A stretch of DNA of 53,377 nucleotides from Paenibacillus arenosi (GTDB lineage: Bacteria > Bacillota > Bacilli > Paenibacillales > Paenibacillaceae): NCBI RefSeq assembly GCF_014841135.1, contig NZ_JACYTN010000028.1, positions 1-53,377 on the forward strand, read 5' to 3'. Numbering within the stretch: the stretch's first letter is position 1; each line of letters starts with the position of its first letter. Below the pieces are notes generated by a model that ran no database searches, had not been told where the DNA came from, and was given only the letters and a program-made list of their open reading frames with translations. The position numbers and the translations under genes were made by a program. Positions 36,561-47,100 of this stretch are shown here, piece by piece.

Positions 36561-37559
36561 TTATGATTTCAACCAACCTGCTATATCTTTAGCAAAATAC
36601 GTAATAATAAGATCCGCTCCTGCACGCTTCATGCCTAACAGCATCTCTGATACGACAGCACGCTCATCGATCCAGCCTTGCAGTGCCGCAGCCTTCACCA
36701 TCGAGTATTCGCCACTCACGTTGTAAGCAACAACTGGTAAGTCGTATTGCTCTTTCAATGTGCGAATAATGTCCATGTAAGCAAGCGCTGGTTTCACCAT
36801 CAGCATGTCAGCACCTTCTGCCACATCAGCCTCCGCTTCACGCAAAGCTTCGCGCGCGTTAGCTGGGTCCATTTGATAAGTTTTGCGATCTCCGAACTGT
36901 GGAGTTGAATGAACAGCATCTCGGAACGGACCATAGAACGCAGATGCATATTTAACCGAATAAGACATAATCGGGACATCCGTGTAGCCTGCTTCATCCA
37001 AGCCTTGACGAATAGCCGTTACGAAGCCATCCATCATGTTAGAAGGAGCAATGATGTCCGCCCCAGCTTCAGCTTGAGATACAGCCGTTTTCGCTAGTAG
37101 AGCCAAAGAAGCATCATTATCTACTTCTCCAATCATTTGTCCGTTCACTTCATGAACATGCACCATCCCGCAATGGCCATGATCCGTAAACTGACACAAA
37201 CAAGTATCTGCGATAACAACAAGCTCAGGATGTCTCGCTTTCAGGCGACGAATTGCCTGTTGTACGATACCGTTGCTATCATATCCCGAACTGCCGACTT
37301 CATCTTTCTCACTTGGCACACCGAAGACAATAACAGACTTCAAGCCAAGCTCAACGATTGCATCTACTTCTTCATCCAGCTTGTCCAATGAAAAATGATA
37401 TACCCCTGGCATGGATCCAATTGGGCTCTTAATTCCTTCACCGTGCGTTACAAATATCGGCATAATGAAATCATCAACCGTCAATATCGTTTCACGAACA
37501 AGACTGCGGATGCCTGCCGTTTTGCGCAAACGGCGAAGGCGTACTGTAGGATAAGCCAT
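36561..37559 (-). CDS. hemB: delta-aminolevulinic acid dehydratase (porphobilinogen synthase)
   Basis: 332 residues. The two active-site lysines lie in [18 protein letters not shown] and [29 protein letters not shown] is the Cys-rich zinc-binding region (three Cys pattern), so this is a zinc-type enzyme. It condenses two ALA into porphobilinogen. AAGGAGGAATAC precedes the ATG; 19 bases to hemL. Confidence 0.97.
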   Translation of the reverse strand: MAYPTVRLRRLRKTAGIRSLVRETILTVDDFIMPIFVTHGEGIKSPIGSMPGVYHFSLDKLDEEVDAIVELGLKSVIVFGVPSEKDEVGSSGYDSNGIVQQAIRRLKARHPELVVIADTCLCQFTDHGHCGMVHVHEVNGQMIGEVDNDASLALLAKTAVSQAEAGADIIAPSNMMDGFVTAIRQGLDEAGYTDVPIMSYSVKYASAFYGPFRDAVHSTPQFGDRKTYQMDPANAREALREAEADVAEGADMLMVKPALAYMDIIRTLKEQYDLPVVAYNVSGEYSMVKAAALQGWIDERAVVSEMLLGMKRAGADLIITYFAKDIAGWLKS

Positions 37560-37633
37560 GATGTATTCCTCCTTGAATGCTTATAAACTACACTTTTTAC
37601 TTAGATCTATACGAAATAACGAATATAAAATCA

Positions 37634-39217
37634 TTACGATCTAACTGTCGTCGTATCTTGGCAACCTTCACTAACAAGCGATACAATCGTGTCTAACACT
37701 CCATCCGTCGTAGAGGACTGTGCCACTGCATCTACACGAATACCAGCATTACGCGCTGTCTCCGCAGTCACATTTCCTATGCACACAATACGGGCACGGT
37801 TGACAAGTTGAACGGGGTCTTCAGCGCCCAACTGCTTCAGCATCTGAAGTAAGTTCGTTACTGTCGAAGCGCTTGTAAAAGGTACGATTTGTATGCCGCC
37901 TTCTTCAAACATCTCTAAAATATGAGCATCCTCATATTGAGGCAAAATGGTCTGGTAAGTGGTCAGTTCAACGGTATGAACCCCAGCTGCTCGAAGCTGC
38001 TCTGCTAACCATGTTCTAGCTAAATCCCCGCGTGCAAGCAGTACGTTCTCCCCTTTTTGGATAAGAGGCTGCATTACATCCCACACGCCTTCTTGGCTAA
38101 ACTGTTCTGCAACCAAATCAGGTACGATTCCGAGGTCAGACATCGCTTCTGCCGTTTTGGGACCTACTGCCACAATACGCGTATGCGCTAATCGACGCAT
38201 ATCGGTACGAGTACGTTTCATATGCTCCATCCAAAAACGAACCCCATTTTCACTTGTAAGCACGAGCCATTGATAATCACTCAATCGCGTCATCGTTTGC
38301 TCGATCAATTGGTTATCAGCTTCCGTAGTAGGCATGATCGTTTGAATGACAGGAAGCTCATAAGGCTCCCCTCCTGCTTCTTCAATCATGCGCACAAACG
38401 ATTGGGATTGTTCACGCGTACGAGTAACGAGAATACGCTGTCCGAATAGCGGCAACTGCTCGACCCATGCCATTTGTTCGCGCACACGCACGACATCACC
38501 CACAACTATGATAGCCGGGGAACTAAAGCCCGTTCGCTCAACTTCATCAACCACTGTTGCTAAAGTAGCAACAATCGTTGCTTGCTCAGAACGAGTCCCC
38601 CAACGTATTAAAGCAACTGGTGTATCACCAGATCGACCGCATCGTATAAGCTGCTCAGCAATCGTGCTAATGTTGCCAACACCCATCAGGAACAATAGTG
38701 TATCCGCCGCTGCCGACAGCTTCTCCCACTCCACGCGAGCCTCCAGTTTATCAGGAGTCTCGTGCCCTGTTATGACACAGAAAGAGGATGCCCAGTCACG
38801 ATGTGTGACTGGAATACCTGCATAGGCAGGAACGGCTACAGCAGAAGTAACACCTGGAACGACTTCATACGAAATACCATGTACTTTCAACAGCGCAGCC
38901 TCTTCTGCCGCGCGTCCGAATACACAAGGATCCCCACCCTTAAGTCGACACACATTAAGCCCTTCTTGCGCCAGTGTTACGAGCAGTTGGTTGATTTCAG
39001 GCTGCTTCATCGCATGTCGATCAGGCAGCTTACCTACATAAATTCGACGTGCATCGTGTCTGCTCATATGAAGCAAGCGTGGACTAGCCAAACGATCATA
39101 TACGATAACATCCGCTTCTTGCAGGCAACGCATCCCTTTGACCGTAATTAATCCTGCATCTCCTGGCCCTGCACCTACTAAGTACACTTTCCCGCTACGT
39201 TTCCCGTGCTCTCCCAC
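37634..39217 (-). CDS. cobA-hemD: fused uroporphyrinogen-III methyltransferase / uroporphyrinogen-III synthase
   Basis: 527 residues from a GTG at 39217, chosen for GGAAAGG 8 bases upstream; a TTG at 39235 is the alternative and would overlap hemC. The N-terminal half (to about 245) is a SUMT: VYLVGAGPGDAGLITVKG, VCRLKGGDPCVFGRAAEEA, and GIPVTHRDWASSFCVITGHE. The C-terminal half (about 260-520) is a HemD domain (RILVTRTREQSQSFVRMIEE, VPFTSASTVTNLLQML). One chain thus makes uroporphyrinogen III and methylates it toward siroheme, joining the heme and siroheme branches. B. subtilis keeps these as separate genes; the fusion is known from other Firmicutes. Confidence 0.94.
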   Translation of the reverse strand: MGEHGKRSGKVYLVGAGPGDAGLITVKGMRCLQEADVIVYDRLASPRLLHMSRHDARRIYVGKLPDRHAMKQPEINQLLVTLAQEGLNVCRLKGGDPCVFGRAAEEAALLKVHGISYEVVPGVTSAVAVPAYAGIPVTHRDWASSFCVITGHETPDKLEARVEWEKLSAAADTLLFLMGVGNISTIAEQLIRCGRSGDTPVALIRWGTRSEQATIVATLATVVDEVERTGFSSPAIIVVGDVVRVREQMAWVEQLPLFGQRILVTRTREQSQSFVRMIEEAGGEPYELPVIQTIMPTTEADNQLIEQTMTRLSDYQWLVLTSENGVRFWMEHMKRTRTDMRRLAHTRIVAVGPKTAEAMSDLGIVPDLVAEQFSQEGVWDVMQPLIQKGENVLLARGDLARTWLAEQLRAAGVHTVELTTYQTILPQYEDAHILEMFEEGGIQIVPFTSASTVTNLLQMLKQLGAEDPVQLVNRARIVCIGNVTAETARNAGIRVDAVAQSSTTDGVLDTIVSLVSEGCQDTTTVRS

Positions 39218-39222
39218 AGTGA

Positions 39223-40152
39223 TCAACCTTTCCAACGTGCCAGTATTGGTTCAGCTCCTCGTTCTAATAAACGCTCAGCGACAGCAACACCCAACGCCTC
39301 AGCGTCCGTCCCTGTCAACGTATCGCTCAACATCATTTCTCCGTCAGGTGTTCCAACGAGTCCGACCAGCGTAAGTACTCCTGTATCATCTTGAGTCGCA
39401 TAAGCTCCGATAGGAACTTGGCACCCTCCATTTAGCCTACCTAGAAATGCTCGTTCTGCGCGAACCGTGATCGACGTATCCTCACAATGATAATGGCGCA
39501 ATAGCCGCAGCAAATCTTCATCTTCACTACGGCACTCGATAGCAAGCGCCCCTTGTCCAACAGCTGGTATACATACGTCCGTCGGTAAATAAGCCGTAAT
39601 TTTGGATTGCCACTCCATCCGATGCAGTCCTGCTGCTGCTAACACGATCGCATCGAAGCCTTCACTTTCCAACTTCTTCAGTCGCGTATCAATATTGCCT
39701 CGCAAAGACTCGATGTTCAAATCAGGACGGTTCGCTTGCAGCTGGCAGGAACGACGCAAACTACTCGTACCCACTTTCGCCCCTTTCGGCAAGTCAGCTA
39801 AGCTTGTCCCTTCTTTCATAATAAGGCAATCTCTCGGGTCCTCCCGTTGCGGCACCGCACCGATACAAAGCCCTTCAGGCAGTGCATATGGCATATCTTT
39901 CATACTATGTACAGCCATATCTATATGATCATCAAATAGCGCCTGCTCAATCTCCTTAACGAACAAGCCTTTACCGCCAACTTTGGATAGTGTAACGTCG
40001 AGAATTTGATCGCCTTTAGTAACGATCTTATGTGTCTCAAATGTGTAAGGAAGCCCTTCTTCTCGGCAAATCCGTTCCAATGCCGATATGACATGTCCTG
40101 TCTGTGTAAGTGCCAATGCGCTTTGTCTTGTGCCTACTCTAATTACTCTCAT
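39223..40152 (-). CDS. hemC: porphobilinogen deaminase (hydroxymethylbilane synthase)
   Basis: 309 residues from the ATG at 40152 (MRVIRVGTRQSALALTQT). VGTSSLRRSCQLQANRPDLN contains the substrate-binding Arg pairs. The cofactor-bearing Cys lies in LNGGCQVPIGAYA (about residue 241). It joins four porphobilinogen molecules. GGAGGAATAA precedes the ATG; 5 bases separate it from sirC and from the downstream fusion gene. Confidence 0.97.
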   Translation of the reverse strand: MRVIRVGTRQSALALTQTGHVISALERICREEGLPYTFETHKIVTKGDQILDVTLSKVGGKGLFVKEIEQALFDDHIDMAVHSMKDMPYALPEGLCIGAVPQREDPRDCLIMKEGTSLADLPKGAKVGTSSLRRSCQLQANRPDLNIESLRGNIDTRLKKLESEGFDAIVLAAAGLHRMEWQSKITAYLPTDVCIPAVGQGALAIECRSEDEDLLRLLRHYHCEDTSITVRAERAFLGRLNGGCQVPIGAYATQDDTGVLTLVGLVGTPDGEMMLSDTLTGTDAEALGVAVAERLLERGAEPILARWKG

Positions 40153-40157
40153 ATCGT

Positions 40158-40826
40158 TTATTCCTCCTCGCATGCCGTTAGCAGCGGAAATGTCTCATGA
40201 AACCAAGTCTCCCATTCTGGAAAAGGCTGCTCTTGCTCCCACGCTTCCCAACATACATCTCCAAATCGTCTTAACATTTCATGACGAAAGGTCTCGTCGT
40301 CAATTGTGCGCTGTGCTGCCAATCTTGACTCAAGCAAGCACTCAGCAAGTATGCCAAGACGATCATCAATGATACGATCAACTTTGTCGACAATATGCCT
40401 TGTTAAAGTCGGGCTCGCTCCACCTGTGGATACATTTATCTGAATAGGACCATATCTAAGAACACCTGGATTCGTAAAATCGGATAGATGAGGAGCATGA
40501 GCAACGTTAACTAGTCCACGAATTGCTCGCGCATCCTCTGCAATTTGCAAATTCACATTTTGATCATCAGTTGCGGCAAATACAAGCATGGCATCCTGCA
40601 AATCTACACGATCATAGTCCCGCAACTGCACACAAATCGTCCCTTCTTGCAACAAACGCCGAAGTGCTGGCGTCAGCTTAGGGCTGACAACCATAACTTC
40701 GGCGCCGCTATCCAGCAACTGCTTCACCTTACGCGTCGCAACGATGCCGCCTCCAATGACGACACTACGTTTCTCTTTCATGTTTAACATAATTGCATAT
40801 TGCGGGTACTCAAGCGGCTGGCCCAT
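40158..40826 (-). CDS. sirC: precorrin-2 dehydrogenase (siroheme synthase N-terminal type)
   Basis: 222 residues. The Rossmann motif VVIGGGIVATRKVKQLLDSGA binds NAD, and NVAHAPHLSDFTNPGVLRYG followed by VSTGGASPTLTR is the CysG-N/Met8 signature. It oxidises precorrin-2 to sirohydrochlorin and may add iron. Together with the SUMT half of the neighbour it provides the siroheme branch inside the heme operon. The enzyme type is often also annotated ylnF in Bacillus. Confidence 0.92.
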   Translation of the reverse strand: MGQPLEYPQYAIMLNMKEKRSVVIGGGIVATRKVKQLLDSGAEVMVVSPKLTPALRRLLQEGTICVQLRDYDRVDLQDAMLVFAATDDQNVNLQIAEDARAIRGLVNVAHAPHLSDFTNPGVLRYGPIQINVSTGGASPTLTRHIVDKVDRIIDDRLGILAECLLESRLAAQRTIDDETFRHEMLRRFGDVCWEAWEQEQPFPEWETWFHETFPLLTACEEE

Positions 40827-40829
40827 CTG

Positions 40830-41657
40830 TCACACTCCCATCCAGCGATGAAATCCTGACAAGCTATTCAGTGCGTAATTCAACAACATCGTACCGTAGC
40901 AAATAAGATTCAACCAAGCAATGTGAAGCCCAGTCATTTTGCCTCTGTGACGCTTATAGAAATAATAGCTGTACAATCCAAGTGAGAATAGTGTAAACCA
41001 TACTTTAATATCAAGGAGAAGCTCATGCCGCTCACCCAACATCACTGACACTACCGCTACGGAAAGAGATAATAGAAATAGTGGTACACCGATGACAGAT
41101 GCGGTTAACGATGAACGCTGCATTCGCTCCAAGCTAGGCAGTCGTCGAACCGCATTCGACCATTTGCGAGACTTGAGTCGATGATGAAGGAATATGTACA
41201 TTCCCGCATAAATTCCGCTTACCGTTAGTGCCGCAAAGCCACATGCCGCTAAAAAGATATGCAGCGATAATATATTCCCCATCATTTCCCACTCCAATAA
41301 AGCAGTAGAAGATGTAGGATCATTCAGCATGTTAACAATAAGCAAAGCAAAGCCAATTAAGTTTACGAAGAAGACGATAAATTCAATATGAAAAAATCGA
41401 CTGATAACTAATGAAGCGGTAACGAGTATCCATGAAAATAAAAACATAAATTCAAAGGTTGTAAATATCGGTACATCCCGATGGTTAATCATCCGAATCA
41501 CAAGAAATATCGTTTGTAGCACCCAAACAAATATAAGAAGCCCTGTGCCCATCCGCTTCGCTCTCCGATTAATATCAACGAAGTCAGAGAAATAAAACAG
41601 AAGGCTCAGGGCATATGTGTAAATGATCGCATCGTAAATCCAATTACTTGTAATCAT
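40830..41657 (-). CDS. hemX: HemX/CcsA-like membrane protein
   Basis: 275 residues with about eight hydrophobic segments, length as B. subtilis HemX (276). CcsA-type cytochrome c assembly domain features are present (LEWEMMGNILSLHIFLAACGF and DIKVWFTLFSLGLYSYYF). HemX lowers HemA levels in B. subtilis; the same genes flank it here (hemA upstream, heme genes downstream). Confidence 0.9.
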   Translation of the reverse strand: MITSNWIYDAIIYTYALSLLFYFSDFVDINRRAKRMGTGLLIFVWVLQTIFLVIRMINHRDVPIFTTFEFMFLFSWILVTASLVISRFFHIEFIVFFVNLIGFALLIVNMLNDPTSSTALLEWEMMGNILSLHIFLAACGFAALTVSGIYAGMYIFLHHRLKSRKWSNAVRRLPSLERMQRSSLTASVIGVPLFLLSLSVAVVSVMLGERHELLLDIKVWFTLFSLGLYSYYFYKRHRGKMTGLHIAWLNLICYGTMLLNYALNSLSGFHRWMGV

Positions 41658-41687
41658 TGCAGCCTGTCGCCCCCCGTCTTCCGTCGC

Positions 41688-43091
41688 TTACCATGTGACG
41701 GCTGCCCATGACAATCCAGATGTGACACGCTCAGGATCATCTGCAGATTCACGCTGATCCGTACGATTGCGATTCAATGATTTAACTGAAGAAGAAGTGC
41801 TCGGTTCTTTATCTGAGCTCGACACATTGTCTTCGAGAGCAAACAGCTGGGTAAATAACTGTAATGCTTCCTCACTCTTCTTCTGCGCAGCAAGCTCTTT
41901 GATCTGAAGAATCGGATCATGCATCATTTGATTAAGCATACTCTTCGTGAGACGACGAATCACTTTGGCTTCATGTTCAGACAATTCAGGCAGCTTATTG
42001 AACATGCTGTCCAATGTCTCCTGATGAATCTTCTCTGCTTTGGATTGCAGTGAGCGAATAAGTGGAGTAACACCAAGCATCTTCTGCCACTGATGGTATT
42101 GATCCATCTCAGCTACAATAAGTGATTCTATCTTCTCGCCTTCACGCTTACGTATCTCCATATTGCTCTGAACAATACCTTCCAAGTCATCAATGTCATA
42201 TAAGAACACGTTCGGTAAGTCACTGATTGCAGGATCAAGATCCCTTGGCACGGCTATATCGATTAAGAACAATGGTCGTGAACGACGCTGTTTAAGTACT
42301 TTCTCAACATCAGAAGCATTCAAAACATATCCTGCAGCCCCTGTTGAACTGATGACAACATCAGCATCCAATAGGAAGCGATCCATATCTTGAAGTGTGC
42401 CAGCAGTACCATTAAATTGCCCTGCTAGTTCTTCCGCCCGCTCTCTCGTTCGGTTGGCAACCATAACGAGAGCAGCGCCGTTGCTATGCAAATGCTTCGC
42501 CGTCAGCTCACTCATTTCCCCTGCCCCGACAATTAGTACATTTTTCCCCTTGAAGGAGCCATATATACGTTTGCCAAGCTCTACAGCTGCATAGCTAACC
42601 GACACAACATTGTCGTTTATATTCGTCTCAGACTGGACGCGTTTAGCGAATGTTATCGCCTGCTTGAACAAGTAATTGAAGCATGTTCCGGTTGTACCTT
42701 GCTCCTGCGCAAACAAGAATGCATGCTTAACTTGACCGAGGATCTGAGTCTCTCCTACGATCATAGAATCAAGTCCAGACGTAACACGGAACAAATGCTC
42801 CACAGCCTGATCATCTTCATATATATATAAATAAGGCGTAAATTGCTGTCTAGGTAATCCAAACCACTGCTCCATGAAACTGCGGATAAAATGACCGCAC
42901 ATATGAAGCCGATCCACCACAACATACATCTCCATACGGTTGCACGTGGATACAACTACACATTCCAGAACACTCTTCGTATATCTGAGCTGTTGAACAG
43001 CCTCTTGTAATTGTGACTCCGGTATCGCGAATTTCTCTCGAATTTCGACAGGCGCCGTTCGGTAGTTCATTCCGACGACAACAAGATGCAT
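41688..43091 (-). CDS. hemA: glutamyl-tRNA reductase
   Basis: 467 residues from the ATG at 43091 (MHLVVVGMNYRTAPVEIREK); the open frame runs 45 codons further 5' but across the promoter. The catalytic Cys lies in ECVVVSTCNRMEMYVVVD (about residue 50). The NADPH domain is NVLIVGAGEMSELTAKHL and the C-terminal dimerisation helix ends in a Ser-rich tail (SSSVKSLNRN). It reduces glutamyl-tRNA to glutamate-1-semialdehyde, the committed step. First gene of the heme operon. Confidence 0.97.
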   Translation of the reverse strand: MHLVVVGMNYRTAPVEIREKFAIPESQLQEAVQQLRYTKSVLECVVVSTCNRMEMYVVVDRLHMCGHFIRSFMEQWFGLPRQQFTPYLYIYEDDQAVEHLFRVTSGLDSMIVGETQILGQVKHAFLFAQEQGTTGTCFNYLFKQAITFAKRVQSETNINDNVVSVSYAAVELGKRIYGSFKGKNVLIVGAGEMSELTAKHLHSNGAALVMVANRTRERAEELAGQFNGTAGTLQDMDRFLLDADVVISSTGAAGYVLNASDVEKVLKQRRSRPLFLIDIAVPRDLDPAISDLPNVFLYDIDDLEGIVQSNMEIRKREGEKIESLIVAEMDQYHQWQKMLGVTPLIRSLQSKAEKIHQETLDSMFNKLPELSEHEAKVIRRLTKSMLNQMMHDPILQIKELAAQKKSEEALQLFTQLFALEDNVSSSDKEPSTSSSVKSLNRNRTDQRESADDPERVTSGLSWAAVTW

Positions 43092-43142
43092 GGGGTATTC
43101 ACCTGCTTTACACGTATTTAGAACATAGTTGAAATCATAATG

Positions 43143-43151
43143 ATTATAGCA
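43143..43151 (-). promoter_or_regulatory. extended -10 promoter of the hemA operon
   Basis: Minus-strand TGC-TATAAT (43151-43143) is a perfect extended -10, about 52 bases before the hemA start. No clear -35 is at the right distance. The region is A/T-rich and follows the unknown 193-residue gene without a terminator. Confidence 0.65.
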
Positions 43152-43243
43152 TAGTTCCTGCCTAACTATATCGCTAAATATGAAGAATGTTTGAAAATGA
43201 TTCCATTGTTTACGTTTCCACGACAATCTTTACCCTATACCTG

Positions 43244-43825
43244 CTATTCATGCCCTTTATCTGGTTCTTGGTTCGACATTTCTGTGTCTGATTCTGATGC
43301 TTCCAAAAATATTTGTGACGCTAATGTTTCCAATTCTTCCGCTTTAGATGACAGCACCTTCCCTTGCTCTGTCATAAATTGACCATAACGCTCTACAAAT
43401 GTTGGCATGGCTGCAGCTGCAGCTGCAATTTGTTTCCGCTCGCTTTCCTTCAATTGACGATCTCCATTAATTTGAACGACGGTGATCAAATCCACCATTT
43501 TTTCGAAGACAATAAGTTCTGGCACACGATCCTCCCCAATGGCTTGTCGTAACCGTTCATGTACATACTGGGCAGCGTACGCATTCGTCTTCCACTCATT
43601 CCACCCCGATGCCGTCAAGGAAGCTTGAGCCTCTCTCATGGCCCCTTCCAGCATCTGCACATTTAAATACGCAGCTTCAAACAACAGACGCTCAGTTGCT
43701 ACTGATTTTTCATTTGCATGCAGTAAATTATAAATTTGATAAGATGGCCATACGATCAGCATAAACAATAATACAACTCCGATTAACGGTGAACGTCGTC
43801 CCCTGCCACGACTTCGAACTCTCAC
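43244..43825 (-). CDS. membrane-anchored hypothetical protein
   Basis: 193 residues from a GTG, with AAGGAGATGATG upstream. A very basic N-terminus (MRVRSRGRGRRS) is followed by one membrane segment (about 13-31; PLIGVVLLFMLIVWPSYQIY), then a helical extracytoplasmic domain rich in Ala and Glu. It ends in an acidic tail. I recognise no family. It stands upstream of hemA on the same strand with no terminator between, so co-transcription is possible. Confidence 0.65.
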   Translation of the reverse strand: MRVRSRGRGRRSPLIGVVLLFMLIVWPSYQIYNLLHANEKSVATERLLFEAAYLNVQMLEGAMREAQASLTASGWNEWKTNAYAAQYVHERLRQAIGEDRVPELIVFEKMVDLITVVQINGDRQLKESERKQIAAAAAAMPTFVERYGQFMTEQGKVLSSKAEELETLASQIFLEASESDTEMSNQEPDKGHE

Positions 43826-43857
43826 GCCATCATCTCCTTATATGCATATATCCATGC

Positions 43858-43875
43858 ACATGCTATAACGCATGT
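43858..43875 (-). repeat. perfect dyad before the 193-residue gene
   Basis: ACATGC, six bases (TATAAC), GCATGT. It lies about 33 bases upstream of the start codon and could be a regulator-binding site or a hairpin in the leader. Confidence 0.45.
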
Positions 43876-43903
43876 ACACGTTCCTATATATGCACATTCT
43901 GCT

Positions 43904-43932
43904 ATTGTATGCAGCTTACTCAAGAGTGACAG
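43904..43932 (-). promoter_or_regulatory. promoter candidate for the 193-residue gene
   Basis: Minus-strand CTGTCA (43932-43927), 17-base spacer, TACAAT (43909-43904). The -10 context CATACAAT also equals the sigma-E -10, but the -35 fits sigma-A spacing better, so the sigma factor is uncertain. Confidence 0.4.
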
Positions 43933-43971
43933 TTAACAGGCGCTGCCTAGCATAAAAGTATAACGATTATA

Positions 43972-44030
43972 AACAAAAGGGGCTGCTGGTTAGAGGGAGG
44001 CCCCTCCCTAAATCCAACAGTCCCTTAGCA
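43972..44030 (-). terminator. terminator of the SLH/surface-protein operon
   Basis: Minus-strand GGGACTGTTGGATTTAGGGAGG pairs with CCTCCCTCTAACCAGCAGCCCC, followed by TTTTGTTT. A long stem with few mismatches, shortly after the 1224-residue gene. Confidence 0.82.
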
Positions 44031-44100
44031 ATTTTACTCGTCCACATATACTTCAACTAAACTATTTTCATACTATAGACGAACGCATTTCCCCGCAATA

Positions 44101-47100
44101 TTAGTGAGTCCCCCTGACACGATAATCATCACGCGAGGACTGAGCCGCGTCGTAGAATAGAATATCGCCATCCTTTAGATGGAATGTGGCACCATATGGA
44201 TCAGTGACGCTATGCACGAAACCTTCCCGCCGCCATTGATTCGATAATGGAGCATGTATGTACTGCAGATGCGGGTCATTCATCCGTCCTTCACGAATGG
44301 TTTCCACATTGAAATTTACAACAATATAGCCGTCTTTCAAGAAAAATGAAGCATCTTCTCTAAACGAAAATTGTCGGTGCAGTGGGAATCCTTTCTGTAC
44401 AATGTATACTTTCGATGGAATGCCAAATTCTCCATACCATTGTTGTTCAGCAGCATAGGCCCTATATGAATTTACACCATTCGGCAACTGAGTCGGCCCT
44501 CGGAATAAGCGAAGCTCTCCTGGTATCTTCATATGACTAAACCCACCTGTCTTCGTTGGACGATCGGCCTGCCTTAGCCATTGCTGCATAAACACCTGCT
44601 CACTTTGAGAAAGCTGATGACGATATATTTGATAAAAGGTACGTCCCGTCTGTTCGATTTGCAGCGGATGAAGATTGCGGAGCCTTTCATTCAAAGTAAT
44701 CTCCCGCTCAATCGTATCAAATGAAGAGCCGACCCTTACAAAATTTCGATCTGGCGCGTGGTAATACAAATCCACATCTTGACGACGCTTGCCATCACGA
44801 CTCACGAACTCAAACGTTGGTGTAATGCGAATGGAATCGTTAGGCCCAAACATATTGCCCTTCGTCTTGAGATCAAACTTAAAATGATAGCCTGGCTTGA
44901 CGGTTACATTTTTGAATCCATCATTCGGATGGCTCCCTCGCTTGATCGGCAGCGTATAACGTGATTCATTCCCTCTTACGTATCCATCAATATTACGCGT
45001 CCCCACCCAATAATAGCGACCTGTATGCTCCTTACTCTTTTTTTGTTGCCGGAAAGCAAGCTCCCAATTCATATCCACAATATCAGTAATGCGGAAATCA
45101 TACACGCGTCCAATGACTTCCACTGGGACCGTATCTGTCGCAACATAGTTGCTGAGATCAAAGTTGGCATCCTGCTGGGTAAGCGAATCGGAAGGAGCAT
45201 TTTCGGCAAACGATCTGAAATGGATCGTATAGTCCCCCTCCTCTACCCATACCGGTAAGTAAAACGTTGTCTCAACATCCCCTACCGGAATGCTAATCCA
45301 AGTATTCCTCGGATAAAAAGTGGACCTATCCGCACTATATAGATCAAACTCGAATCTAACTTGTTTTTCTTTTATGTATTTAGCATAGTCACGGTTGCCA
45401 TAACCTAAAATGTTGCGATGCTGCCCGAATGTTGGTATATGTATAGTGAATGGCCTGTCGAGAATAAATGCTATCCTATTGTGGTTCGGCCTAGTTTTTT
45501 GGTTATGTGCTGCGTCATCGGTTGCGTTGGCGTAATTTATAGTAGGAGTATGAACCGTTACTGGATTGAGACCATGGACGGGATACGTCTTGTTGGCACC
45601 GCCTTTAATATTGTTCGGAATCAGCTCGTAAAAAATAGTCCCTATGCTAGGTGTATTCGCCTTATTCAAAAGCGTACTTTGTACCCTATAGTTCCTGCCA
45701 TACAACACATCACGATGAATGGTAGTTGGAGATGGAATAATACCAGGTGCTGGAGCCGTCCGATCAACCCAATTATTGCTCATAATTGTATTTCCATTAA
45801 AAACTACATGGTCATTTTTAACTTTATTCTCTCCTACATGTGATTCTGCTGTCGATGTAAATAAGGAGGTTTCATTAGGCACAGATGGCTCAGAATCTCC
45901 ACCAGGAACCGTTTCTATTCCTAAATCTTGACCTTTACAAGCAAATGGCTGTACATGATCGTTAACACGCTCACTATGATCCGAGTTTACATTAGGTGCT
46001 GTATACCCAGTTGGATTCAATGTAACGGACTCATTTGGCAAAGCATAGTTGTTGATAGTTGTTCTAGCTAATTTATAAACTTCTAGATTATCAATTTGCC
46101 AATAAGAATAGCTTCGTTTAACTGTGATATTTTCCGTTACAGGAACTTCCCGTTGTCTAGGGACCGGAGGTATAGGAGGTGTCGTTTTCGTGCCTGGCTT
46201 GCCCGGAATTGTCCATGTTAAAATATATTTCTTCTTCACTGGAACCGTATACGTTACTTCCCCCGTCATATTGGCCCACTTATTTTGGAACAAGTAGTTC
46301 AGTCCAAATACATTTACAAACAATGACTCGGAAGTCGGAATTCCATCTAGCACATTGAACTTTTCAGAATCTCTATTGTCTGCTTTAACCAATCCCGTTG
46401 CAATCGGGTCCATAACCGTGTGAGCTGTTACAGCACCTTTACTAGGAGTATTAATACTTATCGTACAAACACCCGAACTACCGTTTCCACCGCCTGGTAT
46501 GCCTGGGTCTGGATTGGTGCAAGAAGTGCCTGTCCCCACTTGTATAGTAGCATTGTCCGATTCATCCAAAGCTTGACTCGTGTCTTTGAAATGAGCAGTT
46601 ATGGTTGCCTGTCCTGTGGAGGCAACGGCTGTAACTACGCCTGAAGAATTTACACGAACGATACTGTCATCCGAGCTTCTCCAAGTTAACTTGTCATGAC
46701 GCTGCAAGTTATATGTACTTCCATCTATTTTTGTTAGTTTCGCAGTGAGTTGCGTCGTGCTTGAAGGAGCAACACAAGACGAACCGGTAATTTCTAATCC
46801 GGAAGTGCCATCGGCAAAGGTTGCTCGAAGAATTTTGTCTTTGTATACATAAGTAAAAGAAGTGAAATCTACAATAAATTTATTAAAATAAAATACTTGC
46901 TTCGCCCCAGGATTAGCCCAGTAATGCCTGTAGTCATCGTTACTAAATGTCTGGCTGAAATTAATAGTTATTAAATTTAAATCTGTTACATTTGCAATCG
47001 CTCCCTCCTTTGGCAGAGTGCTTGCATCTGCATAACCTTCATCCGTAGAAACACTACCACTAACAATAAGAGAATTACGATCTACTCGCACATTAGTCGC

